In this document: positions 17,671-30,623 of the stretch, in pieces
How positions within the stretch are numbered: the first letter of the stretch is position 1
Layout of the letters: every line of letters begins with the position of its first letter
From: Pararhizobium mangrovi
GTDB taxonomy: Bacteria; Pseudomonadota; Alphaproteobacteria; Rhizobiales; Rhizobiaceae
Length of the DNA: 64,000 bases
Assembly: GCF_006516965.1 (NCBI RefSeq)
Contig: NZ_VHLH01000022.1
Span: 1 to 64,000 of the forward strand
Direction: 5' to 3'
Notes under the pieces: model-generated
Databases searched by the model: none
Told to the model about the DNA's origin: nothing
What the model saw: only the letters and a program-made list of their open reading frames with translations
Program-made: the position numbers and the translations under genes

Positions 17671-19698
17671 TCAGTCCGACGATGGATCGAGCAGCCATGC
17701 GAGCGCTTCGCCGGTTTCGACCGGCGGCAGGCAGGTCGTGCCGCGGCACAGATACGCAGCACTCCGCTCGAGCGTTTCCGGCTCGTTGCCGGAGGCGGCG
17801 AGTTGCCGGCTCGCGTCGTGTTGGCCGTTCGGGGCGAAGACGAGATCGATTCGGGCCGGGTCCGGTTTGGCCGCGGCGACCTCCGCGAATTCTGCCGACG
17901 CGCTGGTTGCGACCAGTTTCGCGCCGTTCATGACCGTGTCCGCGGCATTGACGATCGAAACGGCGACGAACGGGTTTGCCCGCACGCGTCCCCAGGCGGC
18001 GGCCAGCGCGGTCTCGGTGCGTTCGGCATGGATGGGATCGTCCGTAACGAGCGAAAGCCGCGCCAGTGCCTCGATGATCTGGCCGGTCGCCGACGGGATG
18101 GCATCGTCCTGCTCGTGACGCGCTGCAAGCGGCAGGTCTGTCTGATCGGTGGCGGCGAGGACGTACCCTCCGGCACCGTCGGCATGATGGGCTTCCAACG
18201 CCTCGGCGAGATCACGTGCCGTCGTTATGAAACGGTCGTCGGCAGTTGCCGCAAACAGCGAGACGGCACCGTTGATCAGCGCGGCGTAATCGCTTGCGAG
18301 GCCGCTTTCCGACCGCCGCTCGCCGCGCCGGGCGTGAACCAGACGATCATCCTTTGCGAAAGCGCCGATAACCGCATCGAACGCGGCCGCGGCCGCCGAT
18401 ACCCATTCGCTTCTGCCGTGCCGCGCACCCGCATCGGCAAGCGCACGCACGGCGAGACCGTTCCAGTCTGCGAGCACCTTGTCGTCACGTGCCGGCGGTA
18501 TGCGGAGCGCCCGATGCTCGGCGAGCTTTCGTAGACAGGCCCGCATCCGGGGATCCTCCGCACTGCCGTCCTCCCCGTCGTTCAACTGGTTCAGGATGAC
18601 GGTACCTTCCCAGTTGCCCGCTTCGGTAACGTCGTAGAGCGCGGCAAAGTCGGTCGCGTCGTCACCGAGCAGCGCTTCGATCTCTGTCTTTCGCCAAACG
18701 TAGTACCGGCCTTCCTCTCCTTCGCTATCGGCATCGAAGCTGGATACGAAGGCGCCGTCCTCGGCGCGCATTTCGCGCATCATGAAGTCGATCGTGTCTT
18801 CGAGCCGGCGAAGGAAAACGGGGCGCCGGGTCTGAGCGTAGGCACCGCTCAATGCCTGGACGAACTGGGCATTGTCGTAGAGCATCTTTTCGAAATGCGG
18901 CACGAGCCAGCGTTCGTCGACCGTATAACGATGAAGGCCACCCCCGACGTGATCGTAGATCCCGCCTCGGCAAAGTGCCGTGAGCCATGCGAGAGCCGGT
19001 TCGCGGAAGCGCTCGTCGCGCTTGCGGACGGCAGCGCGCCAGAGCGCTTCCCACATCGGCGCGCTCGGAAATTTCGGCGCCCTGCCGATACCGCCGTGAA
19101 CGGGATCGAGCGCGCCGAGGAGTCGTTCGGCGACGGCCGCGGTTTCTTCGGACGTTGGCGTCTGCGGTGGTGCGCCGGTCCGAAGGGCACGGGCGAGATG
19201 GTCGTCGATGGCAGCCGCGTTGGTCTGTACGCGATCCGGATCGCTTTCGTAGAGCTGTCGGATCGCTTCCAGCACCTGCGCGAAGCCCGGACGCCCGTAT
19301 CGGCTTTCGGGCGGAAAATAGGTCCCGCCCCAAAAGGGTGTCCCCCCGGGCGTCAGGAAGAGCGTCATCGGCCAACCGCCCTGTTCGCCCATGCCCTGCA
19401 ACGCGCTCATATAGATCTGGTCGATGTCCGGTCGTTCCTCGCGGTCGACCTTCACGTTGACGAAATGGGCGTTCATGAGTGCCGCGATCTCGTCGTTCTC
19501 GAAGCTTTCATGCGCCATGACGTGGCACCAATGGCAAGCAGCATAGCCGACCGAAAGCAGGATCGGCCTGTTCTTCTCCTTCGCCTCGGCAAAGACACCC
19601 GGCCCCCATTCGCGCCAATGGACCGGATTGTCCCTGTGTTGCAACAGGTAGGGGCTGAGCGCGTTTGCAAGCTGGTTGGTCTCGGGATATGCGGGCAT
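17671..19698 (-). CDS. DUF255/YyaL-type thioredoxin-like protein
   Basis: 675-residue protein with an N-terminal thioredoxin-like DUF255 domain and a C-terminal six-hairpin (glycosidase-like) region. The active-site-like CHWC is at residues 55-58 in GYAACHWCHVMAHESF, followed by VNVKVDREERPDIDQIYM, a family hallmark. The enzymatic role is unknown; the family resembles spermatogenesis-associated protein 20. The start at MPAYPETNQLANALSPYLLQ is the conserved N-terminus. It is transcribed against the replication direction and diverges from mnmE across 52 bases. Confidence 0.93.
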   Translation of the reverse strand: MPAYPETNQLANALSPYLLQHRDNPVHWREWGPGVFAEAKEKNRPILLSVGYAACHWCHVMAHESFENDEIAALMNAHFVNVKVDREERPDIDQIYMSALQGMGEQGGWPMTLFLTPGGTPFWGGTYFPPESRYGRPGFAQVLEAIRQLYESDPDRVQTNAAAIDDHLARALRTGAPPQTPTSEETAAVAERLLGALDPVHGGIGRAPKFPSAPMWEALWRAAVRKRDERFREPALAWLTALCRGGIYDHVGGGLHRYTVDERWLVPHFEKMLYDNAQFVQALSGAYAQTRRPVFLRRLEDTIDFMMREMRAEDGAFVSSFDADSEGEEGRYYVWRKTEIEALLGDDATDFAALYDVTEAGNWEGTVILNQLNDGEDGSAEDPRMRACLRKLAEHRALRIPPARDDKVLADWNGLAVRALADAGARHGRSEWVSAAAAAFDAVIGAFAKDDRLVHARRGERRSESGLASDYAALINGAVSLFAATADDRFITTARDLAEALEAHHADGAGGYVLAATDQTDLPLAARHEQDDAIPSATGQIIEALARLSLVTDDPIHAERTETALAAAWGRVRANPFVAVSIVNAADTVMNGAKLVATSASAEFAEVAAAKPDPARIDLVFAPNGQHDASRQLAASGNEPETLERSAAYLCRGTTCLPPVETGEALAWLLDPSSD

Positions 19699-19750
19699 CG
19701 ACTTTCCAATTCGAACAGGATCGGCCGGTTGGTGCCGGGAAGGTGTCGCG

Positions 19751-21079
19751 GTGTCGGGTGGCGTAAAGGACCAGACCACGATCTACGCGCTGTCGAGCGG
19801 CGGATTGCCGTCCGGCGTCGCGGTCGCGCGCATGTCTGGACCGGGAACGCGTACGGCTCTCGATAGGCTGGTCGGCGGTGCGCCCGAACCACGCTATGCG
19901 AGCCTTCGCACGATCCGCCATGTCGACGGAACGCCGATCGACCGTGGATTGATCCTCTATTTTCCCGGTCCCGCCTCGTTCACCGGCGAGGATTGCGCGG
20001 AGTTCCAGATTCATGGCGGCCGATCGGTCGTAGCCGCGCTCTTTTCGGCGCTTTCGGCCCTGGACGGCTTTCAGGCCGCCGAACCCGGCGAATTCATTCG
20101 TCGCGCCTTCGAAAACGGACGTATGGATCTGACCGAGGTCGAAGGATTGGGCGACCTCATTGCCGCAGAAACCGAAATGCAGCGTCGACTGGCGCTGGAG
20201 CATGCCGAAGGTGGGCTTGCGACACTCTACAACGCTTGGTCGACCCGGCTGACGGAATGCCGTGCGCACATCGAGGCCGGCCTCGACTTCTCCGACGAGG
20301 AGGACGTACCGGACGACATCGCATCCGCACTTTCGGTCGAGATCGGCACTTTGGCCGAAGAGATCCTGCAACATCTGCGTGGGGTACGTGCCGGCGAAAT
20401 CGTCCGTCAGGGTTTTCGCGTCGTGCTGGCCGGCTTGCCGAATGCCGGCAAGTCCAGCCTGATGAACGCTTTGGCCGGTCGCGACGTCTCGATCGTCTCG
20501 CATCAACCGGGCACCACCCGAGACATCGTGACCGTTACGCTCGATCTCGCGGGCTATGCGGTCGTCGTCCAGGATACGGCGGGCTTGCGGGAGACGACGG
20601 AAGACGTCGAGGCGGAAGGGGTTCGCCGCGCCGAAGCCGCCATGCGCGACGCCGATCTCGTCCTCCATCTCTACGATCTTTCAACCGGTGCGCGCCCACA
20701 TATGGATACTGCGTTACCCGTCCTGAAGGTCGGCACCAAATGCGACCTGCCGCACGCCGTCGAACCCGACCGCGGTGACCTGGCCATCTCGACGCGTACG
20801 GGTGCGGGGCTCGACGTTCTGCTCTGTCATCTCGAAGACCATGTCGCAAATGCCGCGATGCGATCCGGTGACGTCATCCCGTCGCGTGCACGTCATCGGG
20901 AACATCTGGAACGAACCTTGGCGGCGCTGAATGCTGCGGCGGAACACGATGGAAGCGATCCCGAACTCGTCGCCGAACATCTGCGCGAAGCGGCGTTTGC
21001 GCTCGGGCGGATAACCGGTCGCGTCGACGTCGAAGACCTCCTCGACGTCGTGTTTGGAAGTTTCTGCATCGGAAAGTAG
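19751..21079 (+). CDS. mnmE: tRNA modification GTPase MnmE
   Basis: With MnmG it makes the carboxymethylaminomethyl modification at wobble U34 of certain tRNAs. The 442-residue protein has the N-terminal folate-binding region (TIYALSSGGLPSGVAVARMSG), a G domain with Walker A GLPNAGKSS near residues 228-236 and DTAG, and the invariant C-terminal CIGK. The GTP-specificity motif reads TKCD instead of the usual NKxD. A GTG start at 19751 is chosen because GGAAGG at 19738-19743 precedes it; the frame is open further upstream into the divergent gene. Confidence 0.95.
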   Translation: MSGGVKDQTTIYALSSGGLPSGVAVARMSGPGTRTALDRLVGGAPEPRYASLRTIRHVDGTPIDRGLILYFPGPASFTGEDCAEFQIHGGRSVVAALFSALSALDGFQAAEPGEFIRRAFENGRMDLTEVEGLGDLIAAETEMQRRLALEHAEGGLATLYNAWSTRLTECRAHIEAGLDFSDEEDVPDDIASALSVEIGTLAEEILQHLRGVRAGEIVRQGFRVVLAGLPNAGKSSLMNALAGRDVSIVSHQPGTTRDIVTVTLDLAGYAVVVQDTAGLRETTEDVEAEGVRRAEAAMRDADLVLHLYDLSTGARPHMDTALPVLKVGTKCDLPHAVEPDRGDLAISTRTGAGLDVLLCHLEDHVANAAMRSGDVIPSRARHREHLERTLAALNAAAEHDGSDPELVAEHLREAAFALGRITGRVDVEDLLDVVFGSFCIGK

Positions 21080-21104
21080 AATAACGGTATCGTTCGGCCC
21101 TCTG

Positions 21105-21120
21105 CGTTTCACGTGAAACA
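21105..21120. other. parS: parS-like centromere site 2 (one mismatch)
   Basis: CGTTTCACGTGAAACA differs from the consensus TGTTTCACGTGAAACA only at its first base. It is in the mnmE-mnmG gap, about 6.8 kb right of the probable oriC and 2.5 kb from parA. The next recognisable base string leads into mnmG. Confidence 0.85.
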
Positions 21121-21166
21121 CGACACGGCCTTGACAGGCTGCGCGGAGCATGGAAACGCCATATCT

Positions 21167-23053
21167 ATGGATCCGAATTCGTCTGATACCGCACACTACG
21201 ATGTCGCCGTCGTCGGTGGCGGGCATGCGGGGTGCGAGGCGGCGGCCGCCGCGGCGCGGTGCGGTGCGCGAACGCTCCTGGTCACCAAGACGCTCGATGC
21301 GATCGGCGTCATGTCGTGCAACCCGGCGATCGGTGGCTTGGGCAAGGGCCATCTGGTCCGCGAAATCGATGCGCTGGACGGCTTGATGGGTCGGGTTGCC
21401 GATACTGTTGGTATCCAGTTCCGCCTGCTCAATCGAAGCAAGGGACCAGCTGTTCGCGGTCCCCGCACGCAGGCCGACCGCAAGCTTTACCGGCTCGCCA
21501 TGCAGGCGGAGCTTCGCGCCCAGGAGAACCTGACGCTTTGCGAGGGTGAAGTCGATGACATCGGCGTGACCGCCAGCGAGGCGACCGCGTTGGTTCTCAA
21601 GGATGGCCGACGGATCCATTGCGGCGCGATCGTGCTGACGACCGGCACGTTTCTGCGCGGCATGATCCATCTCGGTGAGCGGCAGATTCCGGCCGGCCGC
21701 ATGGGAGAGGCACCGGCCCTCGGCTTGGCGACAACGCTCGAACGCGCAGGCTTCCGGCTTGGCCGGCTGAAGACCGGCACGCCTCCGCGTCTCGACGGCC
21801 GTACGATCGACTGGCAGGCCGTCGGCCGACAGGGTGCCGACGCCGAGCCGGTGCCGTTTTCGTTTCTTACCGAACGGATCGTCACACCGCAGATCGAATG
21901 CGGGATCACGCGGACGACGCCGGAGACGCATGCCATCATCGAGCGGAATCTCGCTCGATCGGCGATGTATGGCGGCCGGATCTCGGGAACGGGTCCGCGC
22001 TACTGTCCATCGATCGAAGACAAGATCGTCAAGTTCGGAGAACGCGATGGTCACCAGATCTTTCTGGAGCCGGAAGGTCTCGACGATACGACGGTCTATC
22101 CGAACGGGATCTCGACGTCTCTGCCTGAAGATGTTCAGGCCGACATGCTCTCGACCATACCCGGGCTCGAAAACGCGCGTATCCTGCAGCCGGGCTATGC
22201 GATCGAGTATGATCACGTCGATCCGCGCGAACTGCGCCCGTCGCTCGAAACGAAGCGGCTGCCACGGCTTTTCCTTGCCGGGCAAATCAACGGTACCACC
22301 GGTTACGAGGAAGCTGCCGGCCAGGGGCTCGTCGCAGGGTTGAATGCCGCCAAGCGCGCGGCTGATGCCGACGAAGTTCGCTTCAGTCGAACCGACTCGT
22401 ATCTTGGCGTCATGATCGACGACCTGACGTCGAACGGCGTCGAAGAACCGTATCGCATGTTCACCTCGCGAGCCGAATATCGCCTCTCCCTGCGTGCGGA
22501 CAATGCCGATCAGCGACTGACGCCCTTCGGGATCGCGCATGGATGCGTGGGTTCGCGACGCAGGCGAGCATTCGAAGCCTGGCAGCGTACGCTCGACGAT
22601 GGTCGCGCCATGCTCGGCGAGCTCAGCGTCACGCCCAAGGAAGCGGAACGAAACGGCTGGACGCTCAATCGCGACGGCGTTCGGCGTACGGCCTTCGACC
22701 TGCTTTCCCGCCCCGAATTCACCATTACGGCGTTGACGGCGGCATGGCCGCAACTTGCGTCTATCGGACCGAAAGCCGCCGAAGCCCTGGAGACAGAAGC
22801 CCGATACGCCGTCTACGTCGAACGGCAACAGGCCGATATCGCGCTCAGACGCCGTGAAGAAACACGCGGCATTCCGGATGATTTCGACTACGCTTCGCTT
22901 CCGGGTCTCTCCAACGAGCTCAAGCAGAAGCTCCGTCGCATCAAACCGGCCACTCTCGCTCATGCCGAACGCGTCGACGGCATGACGCCAGCGGCGCTAA
23001 CGCTCATTCTCGCCCGTCTTCGGTCAAAAGAGAAACTTCGGAAGACCGGATGA
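21167..23053 (+). CDS. mnmG: tRNA uridine-5-carboxymethylaminomethyl synthesis enzyme MnmG (GidA)
   Basis: FAD-dependent partner of MnmE in U34 modification. The 628-residue protein has the dinucleotide-binding [20 protein letters not shown] near residue 12, the conserved [20 protein letters not shown] segment, and [20 protein letters not shown]. The ATG at 21167 gives the family N-terminus; a GTG at 21113 would put the start inside the parS-like site and is less likely. It is four-base coupled to rsmG. Confidence 0.96.
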   Translation: MDPNSSDTAHYDVAVVGGGHAGCEAAAAAARCGARTLLVTKTLDAIGVMSCNPAIGGLGKGHLVREIDALDGLMGRVADTVGIQFRLLNRSKGPAVRGPRTQADRKLYRLAMQAELRAQENLTLCEGEVDDIGVTASEATALVLKDGRRIHCGAIVLTTGTFLRGMIHLGERQIPAGRMGEAPALGLATTLERAGFRLGRLKTGTPPRLDGRTIDWQAVGRQGADAEPVPFSFLTERIVTPQIECGITRTTPETHAIIERNLARSAMYGGRISGTGPRYCPSIEDKIVKFGERDGHQIFLEPEGLDDTTVYPNGISTSLPEDVQADMLSTIPGLENARILQPGYAIEYDHVDPRELRPSLETKRLPRLFLAGQINGTTGYEEAAGQGLVAGLNAAKRAADADEVRFSRTDSYLGVMIDDLTSNGVEEPYRMFTSRAEYRLSLRADNADQRLTPFGIAHGCVGSRRRRAFEAWQRTLDDGRAMLGELSVTPKEAERNGWTLNRDGVRRTAFDLLSRPEFTITALTAAWPQLASIGPKAAEALETEARYAVYVERQQADIALRRREETRGIPDDFDYASLPGLSNELKQKLRRIKPATLAHAERVDGMTPAALTLILARLRSKEKLRKTG

Positions 23054-23661
23054 GCCAGGCTGCATTCGATGTTTCACGTGAAACACAAACGAGGCTCGAT
23101 CGGTTTCTGGCGCTTTTTGCCCAGTGGTCGGCACGGATGAATCTGGTATCCGCTTCGACGCGGAACGACGTCGTTGAACGGCATGTCGCGGACAGCCTTC
23201 AGCTTTATCGCCTCGTCGGTACGCGACAGTGGCTCGATCTCGGTTCGGGCGCCGGCTTTCCGGGTCTGATCGTCGCGATTGCCTTGGCGGAACGGAACGA
23301 AGGATGGGTCGACCTCGTCGAAAGCAATCGCAAGAAGGCGGCGTTCCTCCGTGTCGCGGTCCTCGAAACCGGTGCCCGCGCGAGCGTGCACGACGTTCGT
23401 GCCGAAGCGATGATCGATCGTGTTCCCGACTGCGATGCCGTATCGTCACGTGCGCTGGCACCACTCGACCAACTGCTCGGTCTGGCCGAGCCGTGGTTGT
23501 GCAAGGGTACACGCACCAAAGGTTGGTTCCACAAGGGACGGGATCACCGCAGCGAAGTTTCGAAGGCGCGTGGCAGCTGGCAGTTCGATCTGGTAGAACA
23601 CCCAAGCCGGATCGATCGTGATTCGGTGATCCTGCAGATCGCCAATCTCAAGAGGCTTTGA
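23050..23661 (+). CDS. rsmG: 16S rRNA (guanine527-N7)-methyltransferase
   Basis: SAM-dependent methyltransferase (GidB) that modifies G527 of 16S rRNA. The 203-residue protein has the SAM-binding motif [20 protein letters not shown] near residue 61 and the [13 protein letters not shown] segment. Residues DVSRET near the start are encoded by a perfect parS site. The start overlaps the mnmG stop as ATGA and parA begins one base after the stop, so the gidA-gidB-parA-parB order is intact. Confidence 0.96.
   Translation: MSQAAFDVSRETQTRLDRFLALFAQWSARMNLVSASTRNDVVERHVADSLQLYRLVGTRQWLDLGSGAGFPGLIVAIALAERNEGWVDLVESNRKKAAFLRVAVLETGARASVHDVRAEAMIDRVPDCDAVSSRALAPLDQLLGLAEPWLCKGTRTKGWFHKGRDHRSEVSKARGSWQFDLVEHPSRIDRDSVILQIANLKRL
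23070..23085. other. parS: parS centromere site 3 (perfect match)
   Basis: TGTTTCACGTGAAACA is an exact copy of the 16-bp parS consensus and a perfect palindrome. It lies in the 5' end of rsmG, about 580 bases upstream of parA and 8.8 kb from the probable oriC. Confidence 0.93.
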
Positions 23662-23662
23662 A

Positions 23663-24472
23663 ATGCTTCAACGCGAGGCTGGTTCAGGCAGAAGCCGCAT
23701 CATCACCGTCGCGAACCAGAAGGGTGGCGTCGGCAAGACGACCACTGCCATTAATCTGGCAACCGCGCTTGCCGCGATCGGCGAACGCGTGCTCGTCATC
23801 GATCTGGATCCGCAGGGAAACGCGAGTACCGGGCTCGGGATCGACCGATCGGATCGGATCCTTTCGTCCTACGATGTGTTGACCGGTGCGAAGCCTCTTC
23901 AGGACGTAGCGCGGGAAACCGCCGTTCCGAACCTCTTCATCGTTCCGTCGACTATGGATCTGCTCGGCGTCGAGATGGAAATCTCCAATACCCGAGACCG
24001 CGTCGTCCGGTTGCGGAATGCGCTCGCCGCACCGGGAGCAGCCACGTTCGGCTATGTTCTTATCGATTGCCCGCCCTCGCTCAACCTTCTGACGATCAAC
24101 GCCATGACGGCAGCTCATTCGGTCCTCGTGCCGCTGCAATGCGAATTCTTCGCGCTGGAAGGCTTGAGCCAGCTTCTGGAAACGGTCGGTCACGTTCGCT
24201 CGACCCTTAACCCATCCCTGGAGATCCAGGGCGTGGTGCTGACGATGTACGATTCGCGCAATAATCTCGCGCGGCAAGTGGTCGACGACGTGCGGGCCTA
24301 TCTCGGCGAAAAGGTCTATCGCACATTGATCCCACGCAACGTTCGCGTTTCGGAAGCGCCGTCCTACGGCAAGCCCGCGATCCTCTACGATCTCAATTGC
24401 TCGGGTAGCCAGGCTTATCTTCAACTCGCGTCGGAAGTCATCCAGCGCGAACGGCATACGCGAGCCGCATGA
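23663..24472 (+). CDS. parA: Chromosome partitioning ATPase ParA
   Basis: Walker-type ATPase that moves ParB-parS complexes to segregate the origin. The 269-residue protein carries the deviant Walker A KGGVGKTT at residues 20-27, with the intra-dimer lysine, and the ParA-family DLDPQGNAST segment. It begins immediately after rsmG, and parB follows after 37 bases. It lacks the N-terminal HTH of plasmid type Ia ParA, so it is the chromosomal type. Confidence 0.96.
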   Translation: MLQREAGSGRSRIITVANQKGGVGKTTTAINLATALAAIGERVLVIDLDPQGNASTGLGIDRSDRILSSYDVLTGAKPLQDVARETAVPNLFIVPSTMDLLGVEMEISNTRDRVVRLRNALAAPGAATFGYVLIDCPPSLNLLTINAMTAAHSVLVPLQCEFFALEGLSQLLETVGHVRSTLNPSLEIQGVVLTMYDSRNNLARQVVDDVRAYLGEKVYRTLIPRNVRVSEAPSYGKPAILYDLNCSGSQAYLQLASEVIQRERHTRAA

Positions 24473-24509
24473 CAAAGCGTTTTATCCATCGGTGTGAGGA
24501 CGTAAGGCT

Positions 24510-25385
24510 ATGAACGAAGATGGTTCGCGGCGTCGGCTCGGGCGTGGTCTTGCAGCCCTGATCGGCGATATGGATCAGCCGTCCGCCGAACGGAACGCGC
24601 CGGCGCTTGCCGCGGACACTACCGTTCCGATCGAGTTCGTCGGCCGGAACCCGCGGAACCCACGACGCAGCTTCGATGAGGACGACCTCGCCGATCTGGC
24701 AAATTCCATTCGTCGCCACGGCATCGTCCAGCCCGTTGTCGTGCGACCGGCGGGCCACGAGCGCTACGAGATCATCGCAGGCGAACGTCGCTGGCGCGCG
24801 GCCCAGCTTGCCGGTATCGCGACACTGCCGGTCCTCGTCCGCGACGTCGACGATCGTGCTGCGCTGGAAATCGCCATCGTCGAAAACGTCCAGCGCGCCG
24901 ATCTCAACCCAATGGAAGAGGCACATGGCTACGAACAGCTGATCGCCGAGCACGGGTATACGCAGCACGACCTCGGCGACATCATCGGCAAAAGCCGAAG
25001 TCACGTCGCCAACAGCTTACGCCTTCTCAAGCTGCCCGAACCGGTTCGCGACCTCGTCTCGCACGGGGCGTTGTCGGCCGGTCACGCACGCGCGATCGCC
25101 TCTACGGCCGATCCGTCCTCGCTCGCGCGACGCATCGTATCCGGCGGTCTGTCCGTGCGCGAAGCAGAAAAGATCGCTCAGCGCGAAGCCGAAGGCAGGG
25201 GACGCCACCGTAGTACTACCGCCGAGAAGGACGCCGATACGCTGGCGCTCGAACGCAGGCTCGGCGATCGGCTCGGCCTCAAGGTTTCGGTGAACCATCG
25301 TGGCGAACGGGGATCGATCCGCATCGATTACGCCTCGCTCGACCAGCTCGACGCCCTCTGCCATCTGCTCGATACGCAACGCTGA
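24510..25385 (+). CDS. parB: Chromosome partitioning protein ParB
   Basis: CTP-dependent clamp that loads at parS and spreads. The 291-residue protein starts with the ParA-stimulating stretch RRRLGRGLAALIGD, has GERRWRAAQ of the CTP-binding fold near residues 91-99, ENVQRADLNPMEEAHGYEQL, and an HTH around HDLGDIIGKSRSHVANSLRL that reads parS. The C-terminal dimerisation domain is present. Four parS-like sites in this window are its likely targets. Confidence 0.97.
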   Translation: MNEDGSRRRLGRGLAALIGDMDQPSAERNAPALAADTTVPIEFVGRNPRNPRRSFDEDDLADLANSIRRHGIVQPVVVRPAGHERYEIIAGERRWRAAQLAGIATLPVLVRDVDDRAALEIAIVENVQRADLNPMEEAHGYEQLIAEHGYTQHDLGDIIGKSRSHVANSLRLLKLPEPVRDLVSHGALSAGHARAIASTADPSSLARRIVSGGLSVREAEKIAQREAEGRGRHRSTTAEKDADTLALERRLGDRLGLKVSVNHRGERGSIRIDYASLDQLDALCHLLDTQR

Positions 25386-25447
25386 CGCCGTTCGTCCGAT
25401 TACGGGAACGCACGCGGAGAATCAGTGCGACGGGTCCGTCCAAACGA

Positions 25448-26485
25448 TCATGGCACGCGTCGTGTCGCCCGTTGCGCGATTGCCAAGAGAGCCTGCCGCG
25501 CGATATCGTCCTCGAGCCGCGGGTAGCGGCGCATGGCGAGCACACTGTTCTGACAATGTTCGAGCGCGCGGCTCAATGCATCGCCGGACCATGAGGCGAG
25601 CGCACCTTCCATTGCCGGCTTGCGGCGGAAATGAATGCCGCGGCCGGCCTGCGCCATGACCGATTGGGGCGAGGCGCCGGTCTCATCGATCTTGGCTCGC
25701 AGCGCCTCGAGTGTCTGCACGCTGCGCATACAAGCAAGCACCGCGGTATAAATCGCCGTTTTCGATGCCACGATGCGCTGGAGCGCGTGGTCGAGTGCCT
25801 TCAGATCCCCGACCAGCACGGCATCGACCGCATCGTCGATGGACGGCGATGCTGCATCGCCGACCGAAGCGACGACGTTCTCTTCCGTTACCTGCCCCGT
25901 GCCGCGACAGTAAAGGGCGAGCTTTTGGAGTTCTCCGCGAGATGCGAGGCGATCGCCGCCGAGGACGCCCGAAAGGCGTTCGCGGGCAGCCGGCGTAATG
26001 CGCAGTTCCTCGTGCGCCAGTTCTTCGTCGATCAGCGCCTGCAGATCGCGGCGATCGTCCGGATAGCAGGGAATGGCGAGCCCGCCGGGACTGTCCTCGA
26101 CGCGTTTGCGAAGGGCCGCGCCGCGCTTCAGTTCGCCGGCCTCGATGAGCACACTCGTCTCGCCGTCGGTATCGCGTGCGATGTCGCCGACGACATCGCA
26201 CAGCGCGCGGTCGTTGCCGACGTTGCGCAACCATACCAGACGCTGCCCCCCGAAGAGCCCGATGGAATTCACCTCGTCCGAAAGCCGTCCGGCATTGCCG
26301 CGCAGATCGTCGAAATCGAGCCGGACGACCAAGAAGGGATCGGTGAGATCGGCGCCGGATCGTTCGGCCAACATGACCGCTCGTTCGGCGACCAGTCCCT
26401 GGTCGGGTCCATAGACCAGATGCAGCCGGTAATGCTTCCCCGATGCGAAGAAACGGGTGAATTCATGGGCGCGGATCTGCGCCAT
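25448..26485 (-). CDS. holA: DNA polymerase III delta subunit
   Basis: Clamp-loader delta subunit that opens the beta sliding clamp. The 345-residue protein matches the family over its length: N-terminal HLVYGPDQGLVAERAVML, the FGGQRLVWLRN segment that replaces the clamp-contact region, and the C-terminal helical collar domain. It is convergent with parB and lies 3 bases downstream of lptE, so leuS-lptE-holA form one leftward unit, as in many proteobacteria. Confidence 0.93.
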   Translation of the reverse strand: MAQIRAHEFTRFFASGKHYRLHLVYGPDQGLVAERAVMLAERSGADLTDPFLVVRLDFDDLRGNAGRLSDEVNSIGLFGGQRLVWLRNVGNDRALCDVVGDIARDTDGETSVLIEAGELKRGAALRKRVEDSPGGLAIPCYPDDRRDLQALIDEELAHEELRITPAARERLSGVLGGDRLASRGELQKLALYCRGTGQVTEENVVASVGDAASPSIDDAVDAVLVGDLKALDHALQRIVASKTAIYTAVLACMRSVQTLEALRAKIDETGASPQSVMAQAGRGIHFRRKPAMEGALASWSGDALSRALEHCQNSVLAMRRYPRLEDDIARQALLAIAQRATRRVP

Positions 26486-26488
26486 GGC

Positions 26489-27065
26489 TCAACGCGCCAG
26501 GAACCCGGCGATGTCGTCGCGGACGAGCGCCGCGGCGGATTCCAGCGAACGCTGTGTCGCATCGCGGGCAGCCCGCAGCTTTGCGTATTCCTGCGCGGGA
26601 TTGCTCGGCAGGTCGTAGGCGGCGATCGCCGTGCGCGTGCCCGTATGGATCGCCTTCTTCGTCTTCGTGTCGACCAGCGTGTACCGGACGGTCGCCTTCA
26701 GGTCACCGGCCGTCGGCGATTCGCTGAAACCCTTGTTGAAGACGCCGATCGCCTTCATCGTGACCGTAAGGTTGACGAGGTAGGCCGGATTGCGCGGTTC
26801 GGCGCCACCGTGATCGAGCAGGAACAGCAGGCGGTTGCGCACGATCTGGCTCGACCGCCCGGTGACCGGTGCGACCGATATGGAAGCGAGCTTAATGCGT
26901 TCGGGGTTCGATTTCGCGTAGATCGGCCGGACCTGGCATGCCGAAAGCACGAGAAGCGGTGCTGCGAGCGCGGCCGTGATACGAATGGAACGGAAGCGGA
27001 AGGATCGGGACGGTCCGACCGACCGACCCGCTTCGGCCATACGTTTCGTGCACCGGGCAAGTACG

Positions 27066-27079
<14 letters not shown>
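26489..27079 (-). CDS. lptE: LPS-assembly lipoprotein LptE
   Basis: Outer-membrane lipoprotein that plugs LptD and helps insert lipopolysaccharide. The 196-residue protein has a positively charged N-terminus, a hydrophobic stretch and the lipobox LSAC with the lipidated Cys at residue 48. The start at 27079 is chosen because GGAGAGG precedes it at 7 bases; it overlaps the end of leuS by 14 bases. An internal ATG at 27040 would also keep the signal but has no ribosome site. Family assignment rests on this and on the leuS-lptE-holA context. Confidence 0.88.
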
Positions 27080-29684
<2,605 letters not shown>

Positions 29685-29884
29685 GCGCGTTTTTTCTGGA
29701 TCGGTTCGGGGCGCTTCGTCGCGAAGGGGCCCGGTACGCTCGATTAAGGGTGTCGCGACACACACCATGAAACCCGGCAACGGTCAACCGCGACGGCCCT
29801 TTGGCCGGGCCGGACGATTGGCTTTGCCGGATCGTCACGCTATCTCCCGTCATGCGGGTATGCTGGAAACGAAGGATGACGTCG

Positions 29885-30565
29885 ATGACGAACGCGGATG
29901 GGCTTACCGATGTGCGCGAGCGCATTGCCGCCGCCGAGCGGACGGCGGGCCGGGCGGCTGGGTCGGTGACGCTGACGGCGGTTTCCAAGACGTTCGATGC
30001 GGATGCGATCCGTCCGGTTCTCGACGCCGGCCAGCGTGTCTTCGGCGAAAACCGCGTGCAGGAGGCGGCCGACAAGTGGCCTGCGCTTCGCGAAGAGGTA
30101 GGCGACGTGGAACTGCATCTGATCGGTCCGCTTCAGTCCAACAAGGCGGCCGATGCGGTCTCCCTGTTCGACGTGATCGAATCCGTCGATCGCGAGAAGA
30201 TCGCCAGGGTCCTCGCCGGCGAGATGAGCAAACAAGGGCGTTTCCTGCCCGTCCACGTCCAGGTGAACATCGGCGACGAGCCGCAGAAGGCGGGGATCGC
30301 GATCGCCGAGACCGTCGATTTCGTACGCCGCTGTCGCGATGAGCACGGGCTTAACGTCGAAGGGCTGATGTGCATTCCGCCATTCGAGGAAAATCCGGGC
30401 CCCTATTTCGCGCTTCTCGGCGAGCTCGCGGACGATTGCGGGCTTGAAAAGCGATCGATGGGCATGTCGGGTGATTTCGAGACGGCGATCGCTTTCGGCG
30501 CGACGAGCGTGCGCGTCGGTTCGGCGATCTTCGGTACGCGTCCCAGGCAGGCCGCGAATGATTGA
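29885..30565 (+). CDS. YggS family pyridoxal-phosphate homeostasis protein
   Basis: PLP-binding protein without known catalysis, involved in vitamin B6 and amino acid homeostasis. The 226-residue fold type III barrel has the PLP lysine in TAVSKTF near residue 35, GENRVQEAADKWP, and HLIGPLQSNKA. C-terminal GMSGDFETAIAFGATSVRVG is the family signature. An ATG at 29885 is used because AAGGA at 29872-29876 is correctly spaced. It diverges from leuS across 200 bases. Confidence 0.94.
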   Translation: MTNADGLTDVRERIAAAERTAGRAAGSVTLTAVSKTFDADAIRPVLDAGQRVFGENRVQEAADKWPALREEVGDVELHLIGPLQSNKAADAVSLFDVIESVDREKIARVLAGEMSKQGRFLPVHVQVNIGDEPQKAGIAIAETVDFVRRCRDEHGLNVEGLMCIPPFEENPGPYFALLGELADDCGLEKRSMGMSGDFETAIAFGATSVRVGSAIFGTRPRQAAND

Positions 30566-30623
30566 CCGCATCCGCGTGACCGTGATCCTCTGACCAATCC
30601 GATCCTCCAGGGAGAGACGTTCG

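Noticed and set aside
21131-21167. TTGACA before mnmG as a promoter
   Set aside because: The only -10-like hexamer is about 25 bases away and overlaps the start codon, so the spacing is wrong.
20714-22963. A 749-codon open frame antisense to mnmG
   Set aside because: Shadow of a well-supported gene; Arg-rich composition and no recognisable motif.
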